Origin: Bedellia somnulentella
Taxonomy: Eukaryota > Arthropoda > Insecta > Lepidoptera > Bedelliidae
Assembly: GCA_963576735.1 (NCBI GenBank)
Contig: OY755186.1
Span: 17,037,970 to 17,101,969, forward strand
Length of the DNA: 64,000 nt
Direction of reading: 5' to 3'
The notes beneath the pieces are model-generated. The model was not told the DNA's origin. It saw only the letters and a list, made by a program, of their open reading frames with translations, and made no database searches. Positions 1-12,800 of the stretch are shown here, one piece after another (the first letter of the stretch is position 1; each line of letters begins with the position of its first letter). The position numbers and the translations under genes are program-made.

Positions 1-300
1 GAAGTGATTTAAACATAACATCAGCTAATAGAAATTCACTGTTGGCTTCCTGCTAAGGTTTCCACAGCGACTGGTCCAGTGTCTTAATCCATCGGCTTCC
101 TGCAACTTTCACCAAGTCGTCAGTCTATTTTGTGGTATCCTACATACAATGCTACGTTCTGTACCTACCTTCGAGCCCCAACATCCATTAATTCTGCGTG
201 CAATATGTTCTGCCCTTTGCCACTTAAGTAAAGCAACTCTTAAGGCTATGTCAGTGATATTCGATGCTGCACACACACTGCCCATCCGAGCTGGATTCGA
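1..300 (-). repeat. Old LINE 3' fragment (degenerate)
   Basis: From about position 40, the minus strand resembles the better-preserved LINE 3' end at 890-1265: the same order of words (tggtccagtg, catcggcttcctg, accaagtcgtc, ttcgagccccaaca, ttctgcgtgca) recurs with many substitutions. No open frame survives. The first 40 bases show nothing recognisable. Confidence 0.5.
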
Positions 301-889
301 CGTTCAGTCGCATTCCCAAAGTTGTCTTTACATTACCGAATGGTTTGTCCCAGGAATACATATTGATCAACCACTCCGAGTGTAAAAGTCAAAAAAGTAA
401 AAAAAAATATTGAAAATTAAATTTAAAAAAAAACTTCGAGTGTATAGTCTCCAAGTTCAACAGGAGTAGGTGCAACATGACTATTTGACATTATTTTCGT
501 CTTGTCCATTCGGACTTCATTGTTTTAAATTGTTCTTGAGCATTTAGGAACAGCAAAGATATACTGGCCATTACATCCTGCTGTGTACGCACTTATAATT
601 TGTTTTTATTACGCTGCTATGCTAGTGTGCGAGTGAAACCGCTGTCTAGAGGTCGCCACAAGTACCTCGATGTATCTGTAGTATGGAACCCCTGTAAAAT
701 CTCTAGCATAGTCGAATCGATCGCTAGATTACATTTCTCGGTCTTCTCTATAATATGGTGTCGTGTGTGAATGCACTAGAGCCTAAAACCCGGCCAGTTC
801 GGGAGACAGGAAGTTGTCAAACCTACGAGACAGATGATTCTAAATATTTTGTAGACATGACTAAAAAGTTATTAAGGCCTGAAGATTTC

Positions 890-1265
890 TCATCATCATC
901 ATCATCAGCCTATAGACGTCCACTGCTGGACATAGGCCTCCCCCAATGATCTCCACAACGACCGGTCCTGTGCTGCCCTCATCCATCGGTTTCCCGGGAC
1001 CTTGACCAAGTCGTCGGTCCCCCTTGTGGGAGGCCTACCCATACTGCGTCGTCCGGTATGTGGCCGTCACTCCAGAACCTTCGAGCCCCAACGGCCGTCG
1101 GTTCTGCGTGCATTGTGCCCTGCCCATTGCCACTTCAGTTTTGCAATTCTTTAGGCTGTGTCTGTGACCCCGGTTCTTCTACGGATCTCCTCGTTGCGGA
1201 TTCCATCGCGTAGTAATAGTTAAACTCCTAACATAACCCTCTCCATTGCCCTTTGGGTGACAGGG
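890..1265 (-). mobile_element. LINE 3' end with (GAT)n tail
   Basis: On the minus strand a frame reads DDLVKVPGNRWMRAAQDRS and continues to EAYVQQWTS just before the stop. This is the conserved C-terminal end of an abundant insect LINE ORF2, followed by a run of GAT/ATG trinucleotides (atcatcatcatcatc on the plus strand near 893-907). Upstream coding sequence is degraded. A second, older copy lies at 40-300 and a third at 51437-51545. Confidence 0.7.
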
Positions 1266-2318
1266 TTGACCTCGAACGGTTGGCTGAAGATTTTTAAGCG
1301 GGTGTTATTACCCTTCATAAAGCACAATATCGTCACACTTTTATTCTAAAATTTTGACATGTTCCCCTTGTGATGGACGTTTTGAAAAAAAGTTAGAAGG
1401 GCTTTAAGGATCGTAGCTCTGCTATAATTCCGTACCCACTTGTTAACTGTTTTTCAGCCATGCTAATGTGGCTTAGGCTAAAGTCTGGGATAATTTCGGT
1501 GCAGTGTCGGGTTAATTCCATTCGGCTCTTGGGTCTTTAGTCAGTTCAGTGGCAGGTCTTTGTGCTGTCGTGTATAACTGTCCATATAAATTTCTGTATT
1601 ACTCTCCGGCCTGTAGGATACAATACTGCTATTATCACTCTTTTGACGCGTCATTTGGCTCTGCACAATAGACAATTAACTTGCGAATATCTCGGAACTT
1701 TAATTGCTCAGTTATAGATTTGATTCGCTCACTGCTGTGCCTCCTCAGTACGTGTTTCAAGCACTTTTAGATCAGAATATTGACCTACTGGTAATTACTC
1801 ATCGTCTGGATATTGCAGAATTAGTGTTCGCCATGCTCCATTAGCATTAGTCCGTTGAACTTTGACCAGTGTTCTGGACAGTATCGGCAGTATCCACTTA
1901 AATCAATCAACTGCCAACAAAAACTGCAAACAAACGACTGCCACAAAATATACGTAATCAGGACGCCGGCCTTGATGTTTATACTATTGATAAAGTCATG
2001 TATGTTTTAAGATGTAGTTAGTTTTTAATCATCATCATCATGGGCCTGTTACGTTTATGATAGACGATTTAAACAGTGTCTGGTTTAAGTAACTCCAGTG
2101 TTTTGACTGCACCTACGTTGGTGGCTATGCAGACCAATACGAGACCTACAAAGCCTACCACATCTAGAACTAGGGAAGTCACGTATTGGTGGTTGGGAAG
2201 CGGCCAGGTGTTTACGCGTCCTCTTATCGGAGAGCAGCTAGAACCAGGCTTCGTCACACAGTCTTAGTCCAGCTCATACACTTTTGCGCCACTCATATCT
2301 ATCTTCAGCGAGCTTTTC
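1266..2318. other. No gene recognised
   Basis: AT-rich sequence with short open frames only; none shows a family resemblance or codon pattern that I can support. A small catcatcatcat run near 2029 may be the tail of another LINE fragment. Confidence 0.5.
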
Positions 2319-2766
2319 CTAATTTTGATGTTCAATTTGGAAAGCTGCCATGTCGCGTTTAACGCAATCTTTGAAGCGCAATAGCGGTCTCCCAACGTCT
2401 CTTTTCGCATTCGCAACTGCGCTTAGCATGACGCGAAGCGGCAGACAAATGGGTTTCATTCGATGTACATGCCCTAGCCAACGCAATCGTCTTTGCTTCA
2501 AATGGGCTGTGATGCTAGGCAATTGTGCGATTTCAAGGACCCGCTCGTTTGTAATCCTGTCTTTCCATGATATACCGAGGATTTTACGTAAGCAGCGCAT
2601 GTGAAATGTGTTGAGTCGGCGTTCCTGTTTTGCGTACGAGTCCAGGTCTCAGCACCGCACAAGAGTACATCAGTATGCAAGACTGGTATACACTCATCTT
2701 GGTCTTAACTGTGAGGTACTTGTTAACCCATACTCTTGAACTCAGCTTTCCGAACGTGGTCGCCAA
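2319..2766 (-). pseudogene. LINE ORF2 C-terminal part (minus half of an inverted copy)
   Basis: The minus strand encodes the post-reverse-transcriptase region of a non-LTR element: ATTFGKLSSRVW, then MRCLRKILGISWKDRI and RRLRWLGHVHRM, ending in a KDCVKRDMAAF block. These are the usual conserved words of this LINE group C-terminus. The frame is broken by a shift around 2500-2680. The reverse-transcriptase core of the same type of element begins directly next to it at about 2767 on the opposite strand. The pair therefore looks like one insertion with its 5' part inverted (see findings). Confidence 0.75.
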
Positions 2767-3600
2767 ACAAAGGGAAAGGCGATCGCGGTGATTGTTAATG
2801 CTACCGCGGCATTTCCCTTTTGGGCATAGTTGGTAAGTTATTTGGTCGTGTCATCTTAGCAAAACTACAAAAATTAGCAGATCGCATGTACCTCGAGGCA
2901 CAGTGTGGTTTCCGACCCAAACGTTCTACAGTAGACATGATTTTTACTATTAGGTAGCTGCAGGAGAAGTGTAGGGAGCAGAAGAGTCTGCTCTATGTGG
3001 AGTTCGTAGACCTCAACAAGGCTTTCGACACCGTGAGTAGAAAAGGCTTGTATACTGCACTTGAACATATTGGATGCCCACCCAAGCTTCTGTGCCTTGT
3101 GAAATCTTTTCATGAAGACAGAAAGGTGCAGTTGTTTTTGACGGCGACACATCCGTTCCATTTGACATGCGCAGGGGTGTTCGCTAAGGCTGCGTGTTAG
3201 CTCCTACTCTGTTTGGAATTTTCTTTTCGCTCCTGCTGAAATCTGATTTTGGTGACAATCAACAGGGTATCCACCTACACACAAGCACCGACGGGAAGCT
3301 TTACAACATCGCACTGCTCAAATCAAAGAGTAACCGAGAAGAACTTTTTGTCGATAGCCTTTTATTTGCTAACGATGCGGCCTTAACTACTAGTTCTCCT
3401 AGTGAGCTTTAGAACATTATGGATAAGTTTTCCCATGCCTGTGATTTATTTTCCATTTCCATAAACGCAAAGAAGACAGTAGTGCTAGCGCAGGAATGTG
3501 AAAATCCTCCAGCGATAATGCTGGACGCCACGCCTCTTGAATCTGTTGATAGGTTTTGCTACCTCGGCTCAACATTGTCAGTTTTGTAAAATGTGACAAT
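2767..3600 (+). pseudogene. LINE reverse-transcriptase fragment (plus half of an inverted copy)
   Basis: The plus strand contains degraded reverse-transcriptase blocks in order: YRGISLLGIVGKLFGRV, QCGFRPKRSTVDM, VEFVDLNKAFDTVSRKG, then LAPTLFGIFFSLLL, SLLFANDAALTT (the catalytic F/YADD box, here FAND) and FCYLGSTLS. Several stops and frame changes (for example after TIR near 2955 and after AAC at 3199) show that it is dead. It stops at FCYLGSTLS, just short of where the minus-strand segment (2319-2766) picks up. Confidence 0.75.
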
Positions 3601-3779
3601 ATATCTCGCTCTTGCACTTTTAACAGTCGAAGCGGCGAAAAATTCGTCCCTATCACGTGAATACATTGTCTAACCCCTAACTCTGTGCAATGAATTCACG
3701 TGATATTCAGCCCTAATGGAACTTTTGTTTTTCGATTCTTATTCTTTTATCACTCTAATAAAACATTGTTCCTCCCCAG

Positions 3780-3896
3780 CGAGGCGCAGTCGCGGTCCCG
3801 CTGGCGCTCGCTGTGCTGGCACCCGGCCGTCGCCACGCAGCTCGCCGTCGCCAGCGAGGACGACGCCGCGCCGCTCGTCACGCTGTGGGACCTGCG
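3780..3896 (+). CDS. Sec31: Sec31 exon 1 (of window): WD40 blade
   Basis: Acceptor ctccccag precedes 3780. The exon reads SRWRSLCWHPAVATQ, then LAVASEDD and TLWDLR, matching the SEC31A blade that carries WHPDVATQ and ASEDD. It ends inside the Arg codon at ctgcg with donor GTACGA. The last 48 bases of this exon are the exonic half of the 97-bp tandem unit. Confidence 0.95.
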
Positions 3897-6800
3897 GTAC
3901 GATACACTACACACTATACATATACACTGCAAACACTATACAACACGCCAGCGAGGACGACGCCGCGCCGCTCGTCACGCTGTGGGACCTGCGGTACGAT
4001 ACACTACACACTATACATATACACTGCAAACACTATACAACACGCCAGCGAGGACGACGCCGCGCCGCTCGTCACGCTGTGGGACCTGCGGTACGATACA
4101 CTACACACTATACATATACACTGCAAACACTATACAACACGCCAGCGAGGACGACGCCGCGCCGCTCGTCACGCTGTGGGACCTGCGGTACGATACACTA
4201 CACACTATACATATACACTGCAAACACTATACAACACGCCAGCGAGGACGACGCCGCGCCGCTCGTCACGCTGTGGGACCTGCGGTACGATACACTACAC
4301 ACTATACATATACACTGCAAACACTATACAACACGCCAGCGAGGACGACGCCGCGCCGCTCGTCACGCTGTGGGACCTGCGGTACGATACACTACACACT
4401 ATACATATACACTGCAAACACTATACAACACGCCAGCGAGGACGACGCCGCGCCGCTCGTCACGCTGTGGGACCTGCGGTACGATACACTACACACTATA
4501 CATATACACTGCAAACACTATACAACACGCCAGCGAGGACGACGCCGCGCCGCTCGTCACGCTGTGGGACCTGCGGTACGATACACTACACACTATACAT
4601 ATACACTGCAAACACTATACAACACGCCAGCGAGGACGACGCCGCGCCGCTCGTCACGCTGTGGGACCTGCGGTACGATACACTACACACTATACATATA
4701 CACTGCAAACACTATACAACACGCCAGCGAGGACGACGCCGCGCCGCTCGTCACGCTGTGGGACCTGCGGTACGATACACTACACACTATACATATACAC
4801 TGCAAACACTATACAACACGCCAGCGAGGACGACGCCGCGCCGCTCGTCACGCTGTGGGACCTGCGGTACGATACACTACACACTATACATATACACTGC
4901 AAACACTATACAACACGCCAGCGAGGACGACGCCGCGCCGCTCGTCACGCTGTGGGACCTGCGGTACGATACACTACACACTATACATATACACTGCAAA
5001 CACTATACAACACGCCAGCGAGGACGACGCCGCGCCGCTCGTCACGCTGTGGGACCTGCGGTACGATACACTACACACTATACATATACACTGCAAACAC
5101 TATACAACACGCCAGCGAGGACGACGCCGCGCCGCTCGTCACGCTGTGGGACCTGCGGTACGATACACTACACACTATACATATACACTGCAAACACTAT
5201 ACAACACGCCAGCGAGGACGACGCCGCGCCGCTCGTCACGCTGTGGGACCTGCGGTACGATACACTACACACTATACATATACACTGCAAACACTATACA
5301 ACACGCCAGCGAGGACGACGCCGCGCCGCTCGTCACGCTGTGGGACCTGCGGTACGATACACTACACACTATACATATACACTGCAAACACTATACAACA
5401 CGCCAGCGAGGACGACGCCGCGCCGCTCGTCACGCTGTGGGACCTGCGGTACGATACACTACACACTATACATATACACTGCAAACACTATACAACACGC
5501 CAGCGAGGACGACGCCGCGCCGCTCGTCACGCTGTGGGACCTGCGGTACGATACACTACACACTATACATATACACTGCAAACACTATACAACACGCCAG
5601 CGAGGACGACGCCGCGCCGCTCGTCACGCTGTGGGACCTGCGGTACGATACACTACACACTATACATATACACTGCAAACACTATACAACACGCCAGCGA
5701 GGACGACGCCGCGCCGCTCGTCACGCTGTGGGACCTGCGGTACGATACACTACACACTATACATATACACTGCAAACACTATACAACACGCCAGCGAGGA
5801 CGACGCCGCGCCGCTCGTCACGCTGTGGGACCTGCGGTACGATACACTACACACTATACATATACACTGCAAACACTATACAACACGCCAGCGAGGACGA
5901 CGCCGCGCCGCTCGTCCCACAGACCTGCGGTACGGAACACATGCGCCCTGCTACAAACATTATGTGCACACACATACACCAAACACACACTCATTACATA
6001 AAAATGTAAAAAAAATGCTTTTATTAATCCGGTTTGTTCTCTCTCCGCCTCATCGTAAAGCCTTCAATTGTGTAGAACAACCAAAAAAATATATTTGAGT
6101 TATGATGTATATTTTCCTGAGATATTTAATGACAACATACATACATACATACATATACTCACGCCATTAGTTCCCATTGGGGTAGGCAGAGACTATTGAT
6201 CGCCACTTCGCACGTTCCTGACAAACCTCTCTAGCTTCGTTAACATCCATCAATCTTTTCATACATGCTCTTTTATTCTTCATACTTCGGACGCCAGCCT
6301 TTTTGAGCACACTCTCAATTTGGTCCAAGTGTGTTCTCCGTGGTCGTCCTCTACTAACATTACCATCCACACTAGCTCTATAGATCCCTTTTACCAATTT
6401 TCTATCATCCATCCTCTCTATGTGCCCAAACCATCTCAACATTCCTTTTTCTATCTTTCTTACAATATCATCTTTCACACCACACTTTTCACGAATAACA
6501 CTATTTCTCACTCGGTCACATAATCTAACATTACAAATTTTTCTGAGGGACCTCATCTCTACTGCATTCACTCTGCTCTCATGCTTCTTCTGCCACACCC
6601 AACATTCGCTTCCATACATAAGCGTAGGAACAAGAACAGCATCATGCACAGCCATTCGGGCCTTTTCAGACACCGATTGACAGGTCATTAGGCTATTCAT
6701 TGCTCCATTTACCGCATTACCCTTTTTCACTCTTCTTTCAATATCTTCTTCACATTTTCCATCCCTTGTAAACAAACTTCCCAGATATACAAACTCCTTC

Positions 6801-9800
6801 ACCTGTTCCACATCCTTACCATCAATCGCAATCACGCATTCTGTCACATCTTCCTGTCTCTCAAAAACCATCGTTTTGGTCTTATCCACATTCACCCTCA
6901 TTCCCTTTCTTACAAAAGACTCACATGCAATATTCATCATCTCTTGCAACTCTTCTGCCGACGATGCAAGTAGCACTTGATCGTCAGCATACAAGAGGCA
7001 TTTAATGATGAAACCACTCATTCTTAGTCCATAATCACTTTCACGCAACTCTGTCAAACAGTCATCCATGAACAAATTGAAGAGCCACGGAGAAGCTACA
7101 CATCCCTGTCGGACACCCCTAGAGATTCCGAACCAGTCAGTGTTTTCCCCGTTTACTCTTACACATGCACTAGAATCCTCATAGAGTGATACTAATGCAC
7201 GTATAAGTTGACTCCCCAAACCGAACTTGGATAACACCTCCCATAAACACTTTCTTACCACCCTATCATACGCCTTCTCTAAATCAATGAAGGAGCAATA
7301 CACCTTTTGGTTCTTAGCTAAGAACTTTTCGGTGATGCTCCTTAGAGAGAAGATTTGATCCATACATCCCATTCCTTTCCTAAATCCCGCTTGCACATCC
7401 CATATTTTCTCATCAGTTTCATTCATCACTCTTTCAATCAGTACCTTAGCATACAATTTACCAACAATGCTGAGTAAGCTGATGCCGCGGTAGTTTTTAG
7501 CCTCTTGGTGTGACCCCTTTCCTTTATATAGAGGCACAATCACCGCCTTGTACCAGTCTCGTGGAACTTTGCCACTAGACCAGCATTTTTGGAAAAGGAA
7601 GTACAACCAAGAAGCCACCAACCCTTTACCAGCCCTCAGCATTTCGATAGTAATCCTATCATACCCTGCCGCCTTCCCTACTTTTATACTTTTCATTGCT
7701 TTCATTATTTCTTCCATACTAATCTCGCTGTCACTAAATTCACCCATCTCCCCGTTCCAATCAACATTACTGTCGATTGGCGAAGAAATGGATGCATCCT
7801 CTTTCTCAAACAGTCCCTCAAAATAATTCTTCCATACCCGTTTCATGCTACTTTCATCCGTCGCCAATTCACCCTGTTCATCTCTTATTACACTCACTCT
7901 CGTGTTTTGGGAAACTCCCTTTTCCTTCCGGATATACTTCCAGAATAACTTTTGGTTATTCCGGAAATTATCAGAAAGTTTCCTCTCACACCACTCTTGC
8001 AAATCCCGCTTTTTCTTTTCTATTTTCTTCTTTACCTCATTCTTAACTCTCTTATATTCATCTTCACTTTTCTGCACTACATCGTCAGTTACACTCGCAT
8101 CCATCCGTTTACTAGCTTTAATCGCTAGTAAATCTAACCACGCTTTCTTCTTATCTCCAACCGCCTCTTTCACAACTTTATCCCACCAACTAGTTGGTGG
8201 TCTATTTGACCTTTTACACACTCCACATACTTCCGTCGCACATTCAACCATCGTCGATTTGAGCACATCCCATACTTCTTCTATTTCCATTTCATCCTTC
8301 ATCTCCACGCAACTTAGTCTATCATCCAATTTCTTCAAGTATTCATCTCTGATATTTTCATCTTCTTGCAGTTTTTCTACTTTTACTCTCGCAAAATCCG
8401 TTGTTGACACTTTAGGCCTGTGACGCCAACGCGTGCACAGACCCCTTAATCGTGATACAACGAGAAAGTGATCTGTGCCAACGTTCGTGCCCCTATAGAC
8501 CCTGGTGTCAACAACTTTTGCTCTCAGCCTTTCATCAACTATCACAAAATCAATCATACTTCTCTCGCTTCCCCTCTGTCTTGTATACATATGGATATCT
8601 TTGTGCTTAAACAACGTGTTTGTAACACAAAGATTCCTCTCCAAACATACCTCAATCAATTTCTCACCATTCTCATTTACCCTTTGATCACCAAACTTTC
8701 CTAAAACTCTTTCGCAACCGTTGCGTGACACACCAACCCAGCCATTAAAATCTCCTAACATTACAAGTCTCTCATTCTGATCACACCCATTCACAACATC
8801 GTCTAACAGATTCCAAAACTCCTCCCTCTCGGATAGGGATTTAGACATGTCCGGAGCGTATACACAAATTATGCGCATCCGGACTAGTCCCAATTTCACC
8901 TTAATCCACAGGAGCCTTGGACTCACACATTCGTAATCTTTTATACACTGAGCCATCCTTTCAGATATCAGAAGTCCCACTCCTTGGCAAGCTCGGTCAC
9001 TGTCAGCGACTCCAGACCAGATTGCTGTAATGTTGCCAAGTTGTGAAACTTCCTTTCCCTTACGCTTCGTCTCATTTACACAAAGAAAATCCAGTTTTCT
9101 TTCATTCATAATCATACATACTTCATCTAATTTTTCAAACATTCCTCCACATACATTCATCGTACTGAAGCGGGTCTCTTTAGCCCACTTTTCGCCCCGT
9201 GAGCAACCATGGCGTGATGAGTGGCGAGCTACATCGCCGCCTCCGTGTTTACTAAAATTTGAACACATATTGGACCCACGAGAAGCAAGGGAAGTAAACT
9301 GTCCACCTAGCCAGAGCCCCGCTTGACTAGGTAAGGTTATTTAGTACCCGGAGTGCACCAAGCTCCGGGACGGCGGCACGCTAGCGACCAGGCTCACCCC
9401 TGGCCATGCATCCCTCGGCGCGGCAGACCTTGGATTGGTGTAAGAGCGAAGATGGAAAAGCCCTAGTCCCTTAGTCGACTTCTACGACACCCACGGGAAG
9501 AGATGGGGTAGTGCTATTCTAAGCCGGCACTACACAGCGACAAATCTTTAAAATTAATGGCAAGGTGCCATAAAAGATAAAAAAGTGTAGTAAAAATAGA
9601 TTTTAGTTAAACCACTTCACAATAATCGAAAGTAAAAATAGGAGTCCCTCAGGGTTCTATACTCTCTCTTTCTTTTATGAGTATTAATCTAGATTCGACT
9701 AACTTTACTCATAGAGTATAACAATTAATTTGTATATTCGACGACCAGGCAAGCGGCATCCCCATTGCTAACCCTGGAAGGTCACACGAAGGGCGTGTTG

Positions 9801-12800
9801 TCGATGTCGTGGAACCAGGCCGACCACAACATGCTGCTGACGGGAGGGAAGGATGGACTCGTATTGGTGTCCAACCCTAATGATGCACAGGTGAGATATA
9901 CTTTGAGATATTATTAAAATTGGAATATTTTTATTTGAACTGAATATTACAACGTAAAAGATAAAGTAATATTCTTCCTTCCACCATCTTCTGCTAATTT
10001 TTATTTTTACCATATTGTATCATACTGTTTGTAATAAAACAAGTTTGGGACGGCTTCATTCCTATGAAAGTTTGTGTGTATATTTAGAGGGCTGAGAAAA
10101 ATAAGTAAATTGCATTTTAAAATTTCTAAGTTACAGTCGCCATCAGATATATCGGAGCGGCCGAGGTACTCAAATATTTCTGAGCAACAATAAATTTCAA
10201 TAAATTCTTTACGGTAAATAAGATCAATAAGATCTGACCACCCAATTCGCCACAAATATATGAGCAGTGGGTTTTCAATTAAATCTGAACACACAACGAG
10301 ACAATAATATCTGCTCAGACAGGGTGATCATAAATATCTGAACATTTAGGGAATATATACCTTAAAGCACTAGGCATACAGTTTAAAATTCTTTAACTAA
10401 CTACGCTGAAATACATTTTCTACACTACCAACATTTGGTTTTATCAATGTCAAAACTAAAAAGAGTTTAAATCTTTTTGTTCATGAAAACCTCATGTGGG
10501 GATTTTTACTAATAAATAAAGAATAAATAAAGGAAAGAAAAATTTCGACACAGGCGGGATTCAAACCCGCGACCTCGGGTGTACGCCCCCGTCGCTCTTG
10601 CCAATTGAGCTACCGTGTCAATGGCTGCCAGCGCGAAATTCTTCTATCCTTTATTTAACACTACTAAAACGTGTAAAAGAAATAAAGGATAGAAGAAGTT
10701 GTACGGTTAAGATATTTTATTAGAAAAAAGTACTAAATCGTTCCCCACTAACCAACTCTTTTTTGAATGGGTTTGTAGCTATATAATTTTCGCCGGTACA
10801 AAAACATCAAGAGGTAAAATAACTTAGAATTTTTGAAACATTGTATGCAATTTTTTTACATCGTAAGTACCAGGGTAGCATAAATATTAATGCAGCTTTA
10901 ATAAAATAAAAGGATAAACTAGTTTTTACAAAATTATACTTTTTCCTGCAGTTTTCTCTAACGTATTCTTCCTCTTCATATGTATTCTTATTAAATGAGG
11001 ACAATAAATCTAATGGTTAATAAATAAAAATAAAAAAGAACACGAATTCTTAATAAAATACAAAAAATATACACAAGGGAGGATTTGAACCCTGACGCAA
11101 CGAATTATATGTATGATTTCAAATTACTAAACCGCTAGGCCATAGTGACTGACACAATGTGGATGAAATATTGCAAAGCATTCATACCTATTTTAATTTG
11201 GCAGCTTTAATATTACCATAGATATAGAAGCACATAGTTTGGCAGTAAGTGACAAACGTCATAGCATTAACGTCAAAAAAGGCTGGACTTCTCACGGACA
11301 CGATAACAGTCTACAACGGTTTTGGCATAAAACATAAAAGAAAATAATTTACTTATTTTCGTTAATTCTGGTATTTAAGTTAAGTCTTAGCTTTGGTGAT
11401 TTTTTGATAAAGTTATTAATATTTAACATCACAGAACCTAAATCAAATACATATTCTTTGGCAAACATAAATTTTTTAGCCATTTATGTTTAAATTAAGA
11501 CTGTAATAATCACCAGTCTATAGCCCGATTTCTGAATTGAGTATTCAAGCTGAGAACAACTTAAGTATCGTTTTGTCTCATTCAGTCGTTAAGATTTCAA
11601 TGCGAGAGAACGATACTTAAGTTGTTCTCAGCTGAAATACTCAATTCAGAAATCTGTCGTAAATGTTTGATTATAGATCTCAAAGTTTTCAATGCAAATA
11701 TATGATAAACAATATCTTCTTTCATCATATTATTACAATTACATTACAATAACAAATACGTGAATTATTTATCAATTTTAGTAGGGCTATTATGGAATCC
11801 GCTATACTAATATCACGCACATACACTCATTTACGCACACCGTTGTACTTATTTTGGTTTCGCCTATCATCTTTGTATTGCCCATCTATATACGTAAGTG
11901 TAGCATAATAAATCTGTGAATATTTATTTATTTATTTATTGTACTTGACTGTAAAGTTACTTTTCGCAGATTTATATTTTGTATACCTACTAATTTTGTA
12001 AAAGGAAAATTCATTACATCTGTACGATTACATTTAAGAACTTTAAACTGTATACCTAGAGCTTTAAGGTATATTTTCCTTAATTGTTTAGATATTTATG
12101 ATCACCCTGTCTGAGCAGATAACTTTGACGAGTTGTGCTTTCAGATATTATTGTCTCGTTGTGTGTTCAGAATTAATTGAAAACCCACTGCTCATATATT
12201 TGTGGCGAATTGGGTGTTCAGATCTTATTGATCTTATTTACCGTAAAGAATTTATTGAAAAATATTGTTGCTCAGAAATATTTGAGTACCTCGGCCGCTC
12301 CGATATATCTGATGGCGACTGTACAAGTGTGACACTTTATTAATTGAGTTACTGAATTTATTCATATTGCTAAACATTTCGTAAAAAAAGAATACTAACT
12401 TTCATACACAAACATACATATAATCACGAAATTATACATCACGTTTACATCTATAAATCTTTTATTCTACTTACTTTGGACTTATGCCTTTTTTGAGAGA
12501 TGCCTTTTTATCTTAATCCACATGAGTTTTGGACTTATACATTCGTAATCTTTTATACACGAAGTCATTCTTTCAGACATCAGAAGTCCCACTCTTTGGC
12601 AAATTCTGTCTTTGACATCAACTCCAGACCAAATTGCAATAATTTTGCAAATCTGTAAAACTTGTTTTCCTTTACACTTCGTTTCATTAATTTACAGAAA
12701 ATTCAGTTTTCTTTCATCTATAATCACATATACTTTCTTTTGTTTATCAAGCATTCCTCCTCACACATTCATCGTACTAAAATAGGTCTCTCCAGCCAAC

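Larger units (their letters stand above)
10132..12323. mobile_element. 2.2-kb element with ~240-bp terminal inverted repeats
   Basis: The outer ends are tacagtcgccatcagatata and its complement ending ggcgactgta at 12323. The arms, 10132-10375 and about 12060-12323, match nearly base for base for some 240 bp (including gcggccgaggtactcaaa and gagcagtgggttttcaatta), apart from small indels. The arms contain short internal repeats built on atctgaaca/tctgagca. No transposase frame is visible, so this is a non-autonomous, foldback-type DNA element. Its interior has received a tRNA SINE (10466-10698), a second tRNA-like sequence (11085-11160) and a small hairpin MITE (11525-11657). Confidence 0.8.

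Noticed and set aside
3700..6098. Three overlapping ~760-residue plus-strand open frames
   Set aside because: They are the same 97-bp tandem unit read in three frames with no stop codon. Only 3780-3896 corresponds to a real exon.
7548..8423. Plus-strand frames of up to 192 residues
   Set aside because: They are antisense shadows of the RTE polyprotein at 6167-9268.
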